From: Bacteroidaceae bacterium
Lineage (GTDB): Bacteria; Bacteroidota; Bacteroidia; Bacteroidales; Bacteroidaceae
Direction: 5' to 3'
DNA: 64,000 bases
Assembly: GCA_017530735.1 (NCBI GenBank)
Contig: JAFXMB010000004.1
Span: 1-64,000 of the forward strand
Part shown: piece by piece, positions 1-7,871 of the stretch
How positions within the stretch are numbered: position 1 is the first letter of the stretch
How the letters are laid out: every line of letters starts with the position of its first letter
Program-made: the position numbers and the translations under genes
The notes under the pieces: model-generated
Told to the model about the DNA's origin: nothing
Seen by the model: the letters and a program-made list of their open reading frames with translations, nothing else
Databases searched by the model: none

Positions 1-868
1 CGGCCGAATACCCGTACTTGCGGTTGCACTCCACCTGGAGAGATGTGAGGTCAAACAGGCGCGGGGCAAAATCCTTGCCTTCCTTGCGGGTTACATCGGT
101 TATGACAAAATTCAGGGGGCGGATCTCTTCAAGCAGAGCCTGGCCGTCCTCTATCTTGGTGAACTTGCCTTTTGTATATGAAAAGGTGGTGTCGCGATAT
201 ACGGTCTTGAGCTCCCAGTACTGCTCGGGTTTGAAATTGTCAATTTCCTTCTGGCGGTTTACAACCAGTGCCAGGGTGGGGGTCTGAACTCGGCCTATTG
301 AGAGCACTCCGCGGTTATTGCCGTTGCGGTATTTTATGGTGTACAGGCGGGTGGCGTTCATGCCCAGAAGCCAGTCACCTATGGCGCGGCAGAGTCCGGC
401 CTCGTAGAGTGACTTGAACGCATCCTGGTCCTGCAGGTGGCTGAAACCCTCACGTATGGACTCCTCGGTCAGTGACGATATCCATAAGCGCTTTACCGGG
501 CACTTGGCGCCGGCTTTCTGCATCACCCAGCGCTGAATGAGCTCACCCTCCTGGCCGGCATCACCGCAGTTGATAATGCCATCGGCCTTCTGCATGAGTG
601 ACTCAATTATCTTGAACTGCTTTTCAATTCCCTTGTCCTCAATCAGCTTGATACCGAACCGGGGCGGAATCATAGGCAGGCTGCCCAGGCTCCAGTTCTT
701 CCAGTTCTGTGTGTAATCATGGGGCTCCTTAAGGGTACAAAGATGGCCGAAGGTCCAGGTTACCTGATAACCGTTACCCTCAATGTACCCGTCGTGTTTT
801 GTCTTGGCACCCAGAACATCGGCAATATCCTTTGCCACGCTGGGCTTCTCAGCTATGCATACTATCAT
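1..868 (-). CDS. topB: DNA topoisomerase III (5' part, runs off window)
   Basis: Type IA topoisomerase that relaxes and decatenates DNA by single-strand passage. The reverse strand reads MIVCIAEKPSVAKDIADVLG from an ATG at 868 and stays open to the window edge, giving about 289 residues of a family usually near 690. The TOPRIM domain is visible: the N-terminal EKPSVAK motif, then NCGDAGQEGELIQRW with its acidic residues. The segment SIGRVQTPTLALV, typical of the central domain, lies near the truncated end. The catalytic tyrosine would be beyond the window. Truncation is by the window only; no frameshift was seen. The gene starts 19 bp after the stop codon of nothing on its own strand: its nearest neighbour is the propeller lipoprotein gene ending at 887, upstream on the same strand. 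Confidence 0.95.
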   Translation of the reverse strand, partial: MIVCIAEKPSVAKDIADVLGAKTKHDGYIEGNGYQVTWTFGHLCTLKEPHDYTQNWKNWSLGSLPMIPPRFGIKLIEDKGIEKQFKIIESLMQKADGIINCGDAGQEGELIQRWVMQKAGAKCPVKRLWISSLTEESIREGFSHLQDQDAFKSLYEAGLCRAIGDWLLGMNATRLYTIKYRNGNNRGVLSIGRVQTPTLALVVNRQKEIDNFKPEQYWELKTVYRDTTFSYTKGKFTKIEDGQALLEEIRPLNFVITDVTRKEGKDFAPRLFDLTSLQVECNRKYGYSA

Positions 869-886
869 ATACGCGAAGGTACAAAA

Positions 887-1990
887 TTATTTTGAGCGGA
901 ATAGTAGGATTAAGGGGTTGGATTCTTCGGTTATATCAGGATATTTTGCTTTGAGTTCATCATCGTACATGATGGATAAGGGGCTCAATTCATCAAAGTA
1001 AATGCCTTTGTAATGGCCATTGAATTGCGGAAGCAGATGGTCCTTGGGAATAGTAGGATGTGTGGACCAAAAGAAAAAATCTGCCTGACCGTTATTCTTT
1101 TCATAAAAAACTCTGATATAATGGTATGAGTCTCTCCTTGCCTGAAGATCGAACATCATCAGATTATCGCATTCATAATAACGCAGTTTATCATACGGAG
1201 GCAATACACCCGGCTCTTCCTCATAGGGATCAATGATTTCAGAGATAAGTTGATATGCCGTATAAATGGTATCATTGGCAATATGATAGATCTTGTCTTT
1301 GAGCCCTGAAAAACCGATTACTGAATCATTTATATGTGTGAGCCAACTGCTGCCTGCTATGAAACCTAAATCATAATCCTCATATGAGATAAGAGTCCGT
1401 TTGAAGTTGCCTTCTGAATCTATCATCCATAATCCGCCATGCTGGGTTTGTTGGAACGGGGTGAACAGAACATAACCTCCATCAGGCAGCAATGCAAAAT
1501 CCAAAGCATTGTATTCATATCGGACTTTACTTACAAACACTCCATCCATTGTATAACGCAGTATTCCTACACCATTGTCAAATACAATGATATGACGTTT
1601 TACGGGATCTATATCAATCTTTCTGATATTTAAATATTCACCCGGGCCACGGCCAGTCTTGTCTATCTTTCTGATAAACCGGCCGTTGATATCAAACAGA
1701 TGAATGACACCTTTATTGAAGTCTCCGGAAAGGATTATAAGCGTATCATCCAATATCTCAATGTCTTTGATATTTTCTCCCAGGAGAGTCTCAAATGCTC
1801 CGGTTTCCAACACTACCGTATCGGTCTCAAACATACGGGAAATACTGGGAAACTGTACTGAATCATTGTAATAGACGGGAATATTGATCGTGACAACACT
1901 GTCAACCCGCGAAACGCTGCTTTTCTGCGAACAGGAAACGATTAAAACTGTCACCAAAAGTGACAGGCAATGGACAAGGACTCTTCTCAT
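887..1990 (-). CDS. 6-bladed beta-propeller lipoprotein
   Basis: A predicted lipoprotein of 367 residues. It has a basic N-terminus, a hydrophobic stretch and a lipobox Cys at residue 20 (VLIVSC). The body shows repeated strand-turn units such as HLFDINGRFIRKIDKTG followed by GRGPGEY, the hallmark of the Bacteroidetes 6-bladed beta-propeller family (PF17170). These proteins are common in Bacteroidales and most have no known ligand. A paralogue lies at 38011-39042 with the equivalent motif GRGPKDY. Only 18 bp separate its stop from the topB start, so read-through into topB is possible. Family assignment is fairly sure; function is unknown. Confidence 0.8.
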   Translation of the reverse strand: MRRVLVHCLSLLVTVLIVSCSQKSSVSRVDSVVTINIPVYYNDSVQFPSISRMFETDTVVLETGAFETLLGENIKDIEILDDTLIILSGDFNKGVIHLFDINGRFIRKIDKTGRGPGEYLNIRKIDIDPVKRHIIVFDNGVGILRYTMDGVFVSKVRYEYNALDFALLPDGGYVLFTPFQQTQHGGLWMIDSEGNFKRTLISYEDYDLGFIAGSSWLTHINDSVIGFSGLKDKIYHIANDTIYTAYQLISEIIDPYEEEPGVLPPYDKLRYYECDNLMMFDLQARRDSYHYIRVFYEKNNGQADFFFWSTHPTIPKDHLLPQFNGHYKGIYFDELSPLSIMYDDELKAKYPDITEESNPLILLFRSK

Positions 1991-2058
1991 ACTTTTTTGT
2001 TTTTGCGAAGATAGTGGTTTTTTGGATTACTTTGGCGAAGCGGGGAAAATGGTATAGT

Positions 2059-3117
2059 TTACTTTTCATAGGTCCAGACCAATCTTTCATCAACTCTCTC
2101 TGTCATTATTGCAATGAATCTCAGCAGATTGTTGGCTGATACTGTATAGTACTCATGGCGTAAAGTGCGCTCCAACGGGAGTTTGTGGCGGAAGTCATAT
2201 TTGTATCTGTAGATTCTGTACAGTTGCCAACGGCCATCATCATATTCATAGTATAATTCCCAGGTCTTGAGACCGTGGTGGTATCGGTACTCAGTCTTCC
2301 AAGTAAAACTGTAGTCAGTTTCTTCATAAGCCTTGCTGCTTGTTGTCTTGGAAACAAGTTGTCCGCGACGGTTATATCTGGCCGTAATCAAGACTCTGCC
2401 ATAAAAAAGGGAGTCTGTCTCATCGGGTTTTACATTTTCTTTTTGGATGATTCTTCCTTGTCTGTCCAGTTTATAAAGAGCCTTGCTTGTGGTTCTGGGT
2501 ATACTGTTGCCATCATACCATTGTGTTGTTGTCTCAACGGCACTCAATCTGTCATTGGAGAATATTACGGTATCTATTGACAAATAACTGTCTGTTCCCA
2601 AATACCGATACCTATACCCTATGTATTGGCCTAAAGAATCATATGAATACCAATAATGATACATTCCGTAACCTACAATCTCTGTCTTTTGTCCCGATGC
2701 ATTGTAAGTTGTATACCCGGTTTCCACCCATCCGGTGTCCGATAAGCTGTAGTTGACGGTTTTCTTTATCACACCTTCAAGGCTATAAGTCTTTATTGTC
2801 TTTTCAGTGTATCGCAGGGTGTCGTTCATATAGGTTTGAAATGTCTCTATAGAGTCAATCCTGTCATCATAAATCTTTATCTCATATTCGGTATAGATGC
2901 TGTCTGGGCTGCTATTCCATATACTCCATCGGACATCTGTTTTGGCATTTAGTATTCCGTCTATGTAATAATAGTGGACATGCTTATTATGACGTGTTTT
3001 CTCGCCAATATAATCTATCTCCTTATAATCAACAAGGTTATACTCAGAAGGCGTACACTGCCACACTCCCGTTGCTATCAGGAGCAAACAAATACTATTT
3101 GAAATTATCTTTTTCAT
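2059..3117 (-). CDS. YD-repeat-like lipoprotein, paralogue 1
   Basis: A 352-residue predicted lipoprotein with lipobox Cys at residue 21 (ATGVWQC). The body is built of short Tyr/Gly-rich hairpin units such as YDSLGQYIGYRYRYLG and YKLDRQGRIIQKE, which resemble RHS/YD repeats. The C-terminus carries YKYDFRHKLPLER and ends WTYEK, and both are shared with the genes at 3114-4124 and 6608-7567. The start ATG overlaps the end of the 3114-4124 gene by 4 bp, so the two are probably translated together. No enzyme motif is visible. A surface-exposed or periplasmic structural role is only a guess. Confidence 0.75.
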   Translation of the reverse strand: MKKIISNSICLLLIATGVWQCTPSEYNLVDYKEIDYIGEKTRHNKHVHYYYIDGILNAKTDVRWSIWNSSPDSIYTEYEIKIYDDRIDSIETFQTYMNDTLRYTEKTIKTYSLEGVIKKTVNYSLSDTGWVETGYTTYNASGQKTEIVGYGMYHYWYSYDSLGQYIGYRYRYLGTDSYLSIDTVIFSNDRLSAVETTTQWYDGNSIPRTTSKALYKLDRQGRIIQKENVKPDETDSLFYGRVLITARYNRRGQLVSKTTSSKAYEETDYSFTWKTEYRYHHGLKTWELYYEYDDGRWQLYRIYRYKYDFRHKLPLERTLRHEYYTVSANNLLRFIAIMTERVDERLVWTYEK

Positions 3118-4124
3118 AATTCATTTTCCTTCTTGTAGGTCCATATCTTACGTTCATCAAAATCCCGCCTCAGTCTGCTATCATAATCAGTTTTTTCCAG
3201 TAACAGTCTGTGCCTGAAATCATATTTGAAAACAGTAAATGTAATGATATATTTCTTGCCGTCAGAGTAATCATATTCGATAGTCTTGGTCCTTAATCCA
3301 AACCTGTACCTGTACTTGAAAGACCTATACTTCTTATTTGGATTAGAATCGAATGAACTGAACTGCGTCTCAGTCTTGATTCGCCCTTTTCGGTCATATC
3401 GGTAAACGTCCCAGTAAAGAACTTTGGGCTGGATGCTGTCTTGGTCAGTGTCCAGTTTTTCTTGTAATATTACTCTGCCTTTATCATCCAGCTTGTATCT
3501 TGTTCTTGACATAACATGTTGTCTTTCACCTTTTTCCCAGAAATAGTATTGGGTTTTAATAGCTGTAAGTCCGTCCGATGCTAATTCAACCGTATCAACG
3601 TAGATGGGAGTATTGGGGTATGAGTATGTGTATCGGAACCCTATCTGTCTGTCAAGTGAATCATACGTGCTCCAACTGTGGTAAAAGTCAGGTCTTACGT
3701 TTTCAATCCATCTTCCTTTTGAATCATACAAAGTGTAATCTATTTCCTTCCAATCATCATCCTTATATTTTGAGTAAGTTTCTTTCCGGATTATGCCGTC
3801 AGGATTAAAGGTCTTTACAATTTTAGTAGTGTCTTCCGGAACTCCATTCAAATAGCGGTAGGATGTCTCAATGGAATCTATACTGTTATTGCCTTTTATT
3901 ACATCATAGTAAGTTACCGTGCTGTCAACCAGATCTGTAACCCTTGTCAATACCTCAGTCTTGGAGGAAAGAACGCCGTTTTCATATTGATACGTTATCC
4001 AAGTATCAAGATCATCCTCATCACAATACTCTTTGTATTCAACAAGCCTGTAGACCGATGAGCATTGGCAAACTCCCAAGGGGAGTAGTAAAACAAAGGC
4101 AAACTGTAGCAAACCCTTATTCAT
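3114..4124 (-). CDS. YD-repeat-like lipoprotein, paralogue 2
   Basis: A 336-residue predicted lipoprotein, lipobox Cys near residue 21 (GVCQC). It shares its layout with the two other paralogues in this region: an N-terminal VEYKEY segment, a central TYDSLDRQIGFRYTY unit, YKLDDKGRVILQEK, a FKYDFRHRLLLEK block and a C-terminal IWTYKK. It is the first gene of a two-gene unit and its stop overlaps the next start (ATGA). A Bacteroidetes-type promoter lies at 4145-4176, directly beyond which sits a dispersed repeat. Function unknown. Confidence 0.75.
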   Translation of the reverse strand: MNKGLLQFAFVLLLPLGVCQCSSVYRLVEYKEYCDEDDLDTWITYQYENGVLSSKTEVLTRVTDLVDSTVTYYDVIKGNNSIDSIETSYRYLNGVPEDTTKIVKTFNPDGIIRKETYSKYKDDDWKEIDYTLYDSKGRWIENVRPDFYHSWSTYDSLDRQIGFRYTYSYPNTPIYVDTVELASDGLTAIKTQYYFWEKGERQHVMSRTRYKLDDKGRVILQEKLDTDQDSIQPKVLYWDVYRYDRKGRIKTETQFSSFDSNPNKKYRSFKYRYRFGLRTKTIEYDYSDGKKYIITFTVFKYDFRHRLLLEKTDYDSRLRRDFDERKIWTYKKENEL

Positions 4125-4144
4125 GTTATCATTTGTTATCGGGT

Positions 4145-4176
4145 CAAAGATAATATGTCATAAATGTCGGGAACAA
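4145..4176 (-). promoter_or_regulatory. Bacteroidetes-type promoter of the 3114-4124 gene
   Basis: On the minus strand the -7 box TATCTTTG (plus 4145-4152) fits TAnnTTTG exactly. A TTG (plus 4174-4176) lies 21 bp upstream as the -33 element. The start codon follows about 20 bp downstream. Confidence 0.6.
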
Positions 4177-4183
4177 CAGACAG

Positions 4184-4357
4184 CCGTTGCAATACTGTTG
4201 CATTTGCAGTATCTCCGCCAAAGTGTCCCACGCTAAGGCGGGCGAGAGTGGGCTGGGAGGCGGGTGAGCGTGGGACACGGGCTCCAGATGAGGGGATGTA
4301 ACACAGTGAACCCCGCTGCACGGTGGGTGAGCGGGGTTCTTGTGGGACACTTTGGCG
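4184..4357. repeat. Dispersed palindromic repeat, copy 1
   Basis: First of four related intergenic elements. Its core is bounded by CGCCAAAGTGTCCCAC (4216-4231) and the reverse complement GTGGGACACTTTGGCG (ending 4357). A third internal copy of GTGGGACAC lies near 4273. An outer arm with GTTGCAATACTGTTGCATTT starts at about 4184. It abuts the stop codon of the gene at 4358 on one side and the promoter of the 4124 gene on the other. Confidence 0.8.
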
Positions 4358-5302
4358 TTATTCAACCAATACGGAATCGATTTTTATGACAGGCTCTTTA
4401 CTGCTATAATCTTCATCAAAAATGACTCTGGTTTTCTTTTTGCATTGGGGGCACTCGAACTCCAAAAATGAATGGTGCTTACCATTGTCGTAGTTCTGAA
4501 AAGTATCTTTAAAGATGCTGGTCTTATTAAGTGAATAACGGCGAAAGTCTTTTTCACCTATAGATACCTCACAACCACATTTGGGACATGTATAGAGTGT
4601 TTTGTTATACACTTGGGGATCTTTTTGTTCAAGGACTGTGTCTGAAAACACTGAATTTGCCAGATACTCTTCATACAGGATAGGGGCCCCCGTTATGTAT
4701 TTGGCAATATCCTTTGGTTCGGTGTACTCGGATATGGTCTGGCAGTCTTTTGTAATACCCCATTTCTTGGTGCAGATTGTCCAATTGGTGCAATAGGGCT
4801 TTTGGGTGGTTACAATAATGGTGTCGTGTCTATTCCGATACTCCAGACAGATGCTTTCTCCAATCTCGAACCGGGTTATGGAATAGTGCTTCTGCACAAG
4901 GAAATAGAGGCTGTTATACAGAGACCAGAAAATCTCATCTCTGGTTTCCAGGTCCGGAATGGCGGGCAGATTGGTCCGGTTGGAGGTATCGGCCTTTGAA
5001 AAATACCTGCTCCCAATAAACCCGGCATAGTTCTTTATGGACATGGGTCTCTCATCATTGATGATGCTCCTGCCCAGAAATCCTTTCATCCTGAAGGACG
5101 CATTGTTATCTCCATTCCAGTTTTTACCTATTTCAATCAGCCTGTTGTTGGGGCCGATGTACGAGACGAGCACGCAATCCCTTAATATCTCCATCCTGCG
5201 TGTCTTATAACCAAAATCCGAAACAAGGAAATCAAAATACTTGACGATCTCCCAGAAACTCTCCTGGGGATCAGTCATTTCAAAAGATCCAACTTTCACC
5301 AT
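4358..5302 (-). CDS. Hypothetical protein with C-terminal zinc-ribbon-like motifs
   Basis: A 314-residue protein without a signal peptide, so probably cytoplasmic. Two Cys pairs near the C-terminus, CPKCGC (C239, C242) and CPQC (C284, C287), are spaced like a zinc ribbon and are the only recognisable motif. The N-terminal 200 residues look globular and unfamiliar. The start at 5302 was taken from the first ATG; a second Met (residue 9) is possible. Its stop codon touches a dispersed repeat directly. It sits among exported proteins but shows no export signal itself. Function not recognised. Confidence 0.65.
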   Translation of the reverse strand: MVKVGSFEMTDPQESFWEIVKYFDFLVSDFGYKTRRMEILRDCVLVSYIGPNNRLIEIGKNWNGDNNASFRMKGFLGRSIINDERPMSIKNYAGFIGSRYFSKADTSNRTNLPAIPDLETRDEIFWSLYNSLYFLVQKHYSITRFEIGESICLEYRNRHDTIIVTTQKPYCTNWTICTKKWGITKDCQTISEYTEPKDIAKYITGAPILYEEYLANSVFSDTVLEQKDPQVYNKTLYTCPKCGCEVSIGEKDFRRYSLNKTSIFKDTFQNYDNGKHHSFLEFECPQCKKKTRVIFDEDYSSKEPVIKIDSVLVE

Positions 5303-5362
5303 ATTTTTATCTGTTGACTATTGATTGTTGCTAAGTTAGTGAATTTTATAAGAGGTTCAGTA

Positions 5363-6274
5363 TTAAAGCTGCTGGATTAGGGAGACCATTTTATCTACGG
5401 TAATGTCTTTCTCATTGATTTTGATTTCATATGTGCCGTACTGGTTTTTGCCGATTACCGGATCGGTTACATCGGCCACTATGAAATAGACGGCATTGGA
5501 TATATCTCCAAAATCTGATTGGACATACATCCAATAAGCGACCTGTTGGAGAGTTTTCTCATATTTCTGGAGATAGTCTTGTTTGTAACTGCGTCTGTAT
5601 TTTAATCTTTTGAAATTGAAGGTGAGTTGTAAATCAGTACGCATGAAGTCTGATAATTCTGTAACTGAGAACAGTCTTAGTCTTACATTGAAAGGATCGG
5701 AGCTAAATGATGATTTATTTATTCTTATATCCACAAAATCTTCAGGATAGTAGCTCTTGAATATCTTGCAGGCGGAATCTGCAATTGCTTTCTGCTGTTC
5801 CAAAAGTGCATTGTCGTCTGCTTCTACTGCATGCATAACATTCCAAAAGACATCTAAGGTTTGTCGGCATAACCCTCTAGGTTGCCAACTGTGCACTCCA
5901 TCGGATTTATAGAACAAAAAGAAGGTGATTCCGTCAAATCCATAATTCTGATTGGTGTAGTAATTGGCAGTCATAACGGAATGCTTTGCCAAAAACACTA
6001 ATGATGAATATAATTCCGAGTCACATTCTTTCAAGTATTCCTTTTCCCCTGTTACTACTTTGATGGTTCCATTATTGAAAGATAGAGCCGGACTTCCGGA
6101 ATGGAAAGGTGCAAACATGAAATTCACCTCCGCTTCGGTGTCAAATAACCGGTCAATTTCTTCACCCAATATTTTATAATCCATCATGGACATCGGTCTA
6201 AATGCTTTCTGGGCATTTACATTGAGGCAACAAATGGCCGATGCAACAACGCTGATTAATATGAATCTTTTCAT
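5363..6274 (-). CDS. Hypothetical exported protein
   Basis: A 303-residue protein with a clear signal peptide (hydrophobic residues 4-19, probable cleavage after NVNAQ). The mature part has no motif I recognise. It is rich in aromatic residues and contains segments such as MYVQSDFGDISNAVYFIVADVTDP that suggest a mixed alpha/beta fold. A Bacteroidetes promoter lies at 6302-6332 and repeat copy 2 follows upstream. The intergenic gap to the 4358-5302 gene is 60 bp, so the two may be cotranscribed. Function unknown. Confidence 0.65.
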   Translation of the reverse strand: MKRFILISVVASAICCLNVNAQKAFRPMSMMDYKILGEEIDRLFDTEAEVNFMFAPFHSGSPALSFNNGTIKVVTGEKEYLKECDSELYSSLVFLAKHSVMTANYYTNQNYGFDGITFFLFYKSDGVHSWQPRGLCRQTLDVFWNVMHAVEADDNALLEQQKAIADSACKIFKSYYPEDFVDIRINKSSFSSDPFNVRLRLFSVTELSDFMRTDLQLTFNFKRLKYRRSYKQDYLQKYEKTLQQVAYWMYVQSDFGDISNAVYFIVADVTDPVIGKNQYGTYEIKINEKDITVDKMVSLIQQL

Positions 6275-6301
6275 TTCCGTTTTTTGTTTGAATTACAGGG
6301 A

Positions 6302-6332
6302 CAAACATATTTCTATTTGTTTTTCAGAACAA
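6302..6332 (-). promoter_or_regulatory. Bacteroidetes-type promoter of the 5363-6274 gene
   Basis: On the minus strand the -7 box TATGTTTG (plus 6302-6309) fits TAnnTTTG. A TTG (plus 6330-6332) is 20 bp upstream. The layout matches the promoters at 4145 and 7587: repeat element, then promoter, then start codon. Confidence 0.6.
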
Positions 6333-6338
6333 CAACTT

Positions 6339-6515
6339 GGCGTTGCAAAACTGTCGCATTTGAGCGCTAAGTTGCCAAAGTGTCCCACAAGAGGCCGCGT
6401 TAGAGGGTATTGTGGCGGGGGTGAGTGTGGGACACGGGCTCTGGATGAGGGCGTGTAACACACTCATCGGCCCGAGAGATGGCTCTGGCGCGGGTGGGTG
6501 TGGGACACTTTGGCG
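6339..6515. repeat. Dispersed palindromic repeat, copy 2
   Basis: It carries the outer arm GCGTTGCAAAACTGTCGCAT, then the core from TTGCCAAAGTGTCCCAC (6372) to GTGTGGGACACTTTGGCG (ending 6515). It is nearly identical to copy 3 (7624-7805), differing at only a few positions by eye. Copies 2 and 3 flank the lipoprotein gene 6608-7567 as direct repeats. The 333-bp gap 6275-6607 holds this element, the promoter above and nothing else recognised. Confidence 0.85.
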
Positions 6516-6607
6516 GGGCGTACAATTGGGGTCATGCCCCAATGGCACAGGGAAACGATACTATTGTATAAAATAGCGATTTTGTGGCCTGCCCCTTTGT
6601 ATGTAGT

Positions 6608-7567
6608 TTATTTTTCATAAGTCCAGATGGTTTTTTGCCAAGGTCTTCTGAAGATTATATAGTCACTGGGACTATAAGCGAATGATTTGAGCGGAACCCT
6701 TGCGCGGAAATCATATTTCCACGTGTTCACACTCTGTTTATGGAACTTGCTGTCCTTCATCATATAGGCTACAATCTTGGTCCTCAATCCGTTTTTATAC
6801 TTTTCTTCGTATTTCCTGATAGGCTCTTTATGATAACTGCTGTCGCGGTATTCTTTTTTGCTCTCTATCCTTATTCTTTTACCTCTACCGATATATTTAT
6901 ATGTATCTGTAATGAATGTAGGATGATCGTCATCAGTCTCATCGGGGTCAAATAATTCCCTGCTGAGTATTCTGCCTTTATTGTCATAGACATGAATTGC
7001 CTTTCCTGTAATAACTATAGAATCAGAGTTTGTCTGGACATAGTCTGTCCTGACAGACTGGAGGCCATCATCAGAATAATCTATTTTTTGGCCTGACTTT
7101 TGGATTGTGCCGTCATCTTTTATAATTGTATGCGTATAGCCGGTAGAGCGGCCCTGTGAATCATAAGTGTGCAACAAATGAAAATCGCCGGTTCGGTATT
7201 CAATCTCCCTTCCTTTCTCATCTGTTTTTAGGAATGATGTCTCTTTCCATTCATCACCCACGAGGCGATATGATCTGACAGAACCGTCACTGCTTTTTAT
7301 ACGTCTACTGCTGCTGTTGATTGTTTCAATGGTATCGGTCGTCTGGCCGTTACGCCTGATTTCATACTCTGTCCAGGAGGAGTCCGGAGCATTGTTGAAA
7401 TAAATGACACGGGTAACAAGAGCAAGATTACCATCTGTATAATGATACTCTTCACGCTCAAAAACCTCATCATCATGATACTCAATCCTGCTCAACAGAT
7501 TGCCGCGTGTACTGCTGCAGGCCGCGACCAGCAGAGCGAATGATAATACAGCAAATAAATTCTTCAT
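6608..7567 (-). CDS. YD-repeat-like lipoprotein, paralogue 3
   Basis: A 319-residue predicted lipoprotein, lipobox Cys at residue 17 (LLVAAC). It keeps the features of the other two paralogues: HTYDSQGRSTGYTHT, VYDNKGRILSREL, WKYDFRARVPLK, and a final IWTYEK. It is the most diverged of the three and is transcribed alone. Direct copies of a 180-bp repeat flank it on both sides, so it forms a unit that homologous recombination could delete or duplicate. Function unknown. Confidence 0.75.
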   Translation of the reverse strand: MKNLFAVLSFALLVAACSSTRGNLLSRIEYHDDEVFEREEYHYTDGNLALVTRVIYFNNAPDSSWTEYEIRRNGQTTDTIETINSSSRRIKSSDGSVRSYRLVGDEWKETSFLKTDEKGREIEYRTGDFHLLHTYDSQGRSTGYTHTIIKDDGTIQKSGQKIDYSDDGLQSVRTDYVQTNSDSIVITGKAIHVYDNKGRILSRELFDPDETDDDHPTFITDTYKYIGRGKRIRIESKKEYRDSSYHKEPIRKYEEKYKNGLRTKIVAYMMKDSKFHKQSVNTWKYDFRARVPLKSFAYSPSDYIIFRRPWQKTIWTYEK

Positions 7568-7586
7568 AATCCAGTCTTATTTGCTG

Positions 7587-7617
7587 CAAAACTAAGTGCA
7601 TATAAGGGGAGATACAA
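7587..7617 (-). promoter_or_regulatory. Bacteroidetes-type promoter of the 6608-7567 gene
   Basis: On the minus strand the -7 box TAGTTTTG (plus 7587-7594) fits TAnnTTTG. A TTG (plus 7615-7617) lies 20 bp upstream and repeat copy 3 begins 7 bp beyond it. Confidence 0.6.
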
Positions 7618-7623
7618 GGATTA

Positions 7624-7805
7624 GGCGCTGCAAAACTGTTGCATTTGAGCGCAAAGTTGCCAAAGTGTCCCACAAGAGGCCGCGTTAGAGGGTATTGTGG
7701 CGGGGGTGAGTGTGGGACACGGGCTCTGGATGAGGGTGTGTAACACACTCATCGGCCCGAGAGATGGTTCTGAGGCGGGTGGGTGTGGGACACTTTGGCG
7801 GGGCG
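7624..7805. repeat. Dispersed palindromic repeat, copy 3
   Basis: Outer arm from 7624, core from TTGCCAAAGTGTCCCAC (7657) to GTGTGGGACACTTTGGCG (ending 7800), then GGGCG as in copy 2. It lies between the mutB terminator and the promoter of the lipoprotein gene. Confidence 0.85.
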
Positions 7806-7813
7806 GGGGTATA

Positions 7814-7853
7814 AAAAAGGTGCCAAACGGGAAAGACCATTTGGCACCTTTTT
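7814..7853 (-). terminator. Rho-independent terminator of the mutA-mutB operon
   Basis: A perfect 14-bp stem: AAAAAGGTGCCAAA (7814-7827) pairs with TTTGGCACCTTTTT (7840-7853) around a 12-nt loop. Read on the minus strand it ends in a U-run just after the mutB stop codon. Confidence 0.85.
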
Positions 7854-7871
7854 GGGGGGGGAGTGGAGCTG

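Noticed and set aside
4136..4365. Small overlapping frames in repeat copy 1 (similar ones in copies 2 and 3)
   Set aside because: They are produced by the GC-rich repeat in several frames, differ between copies, and have no start signal.
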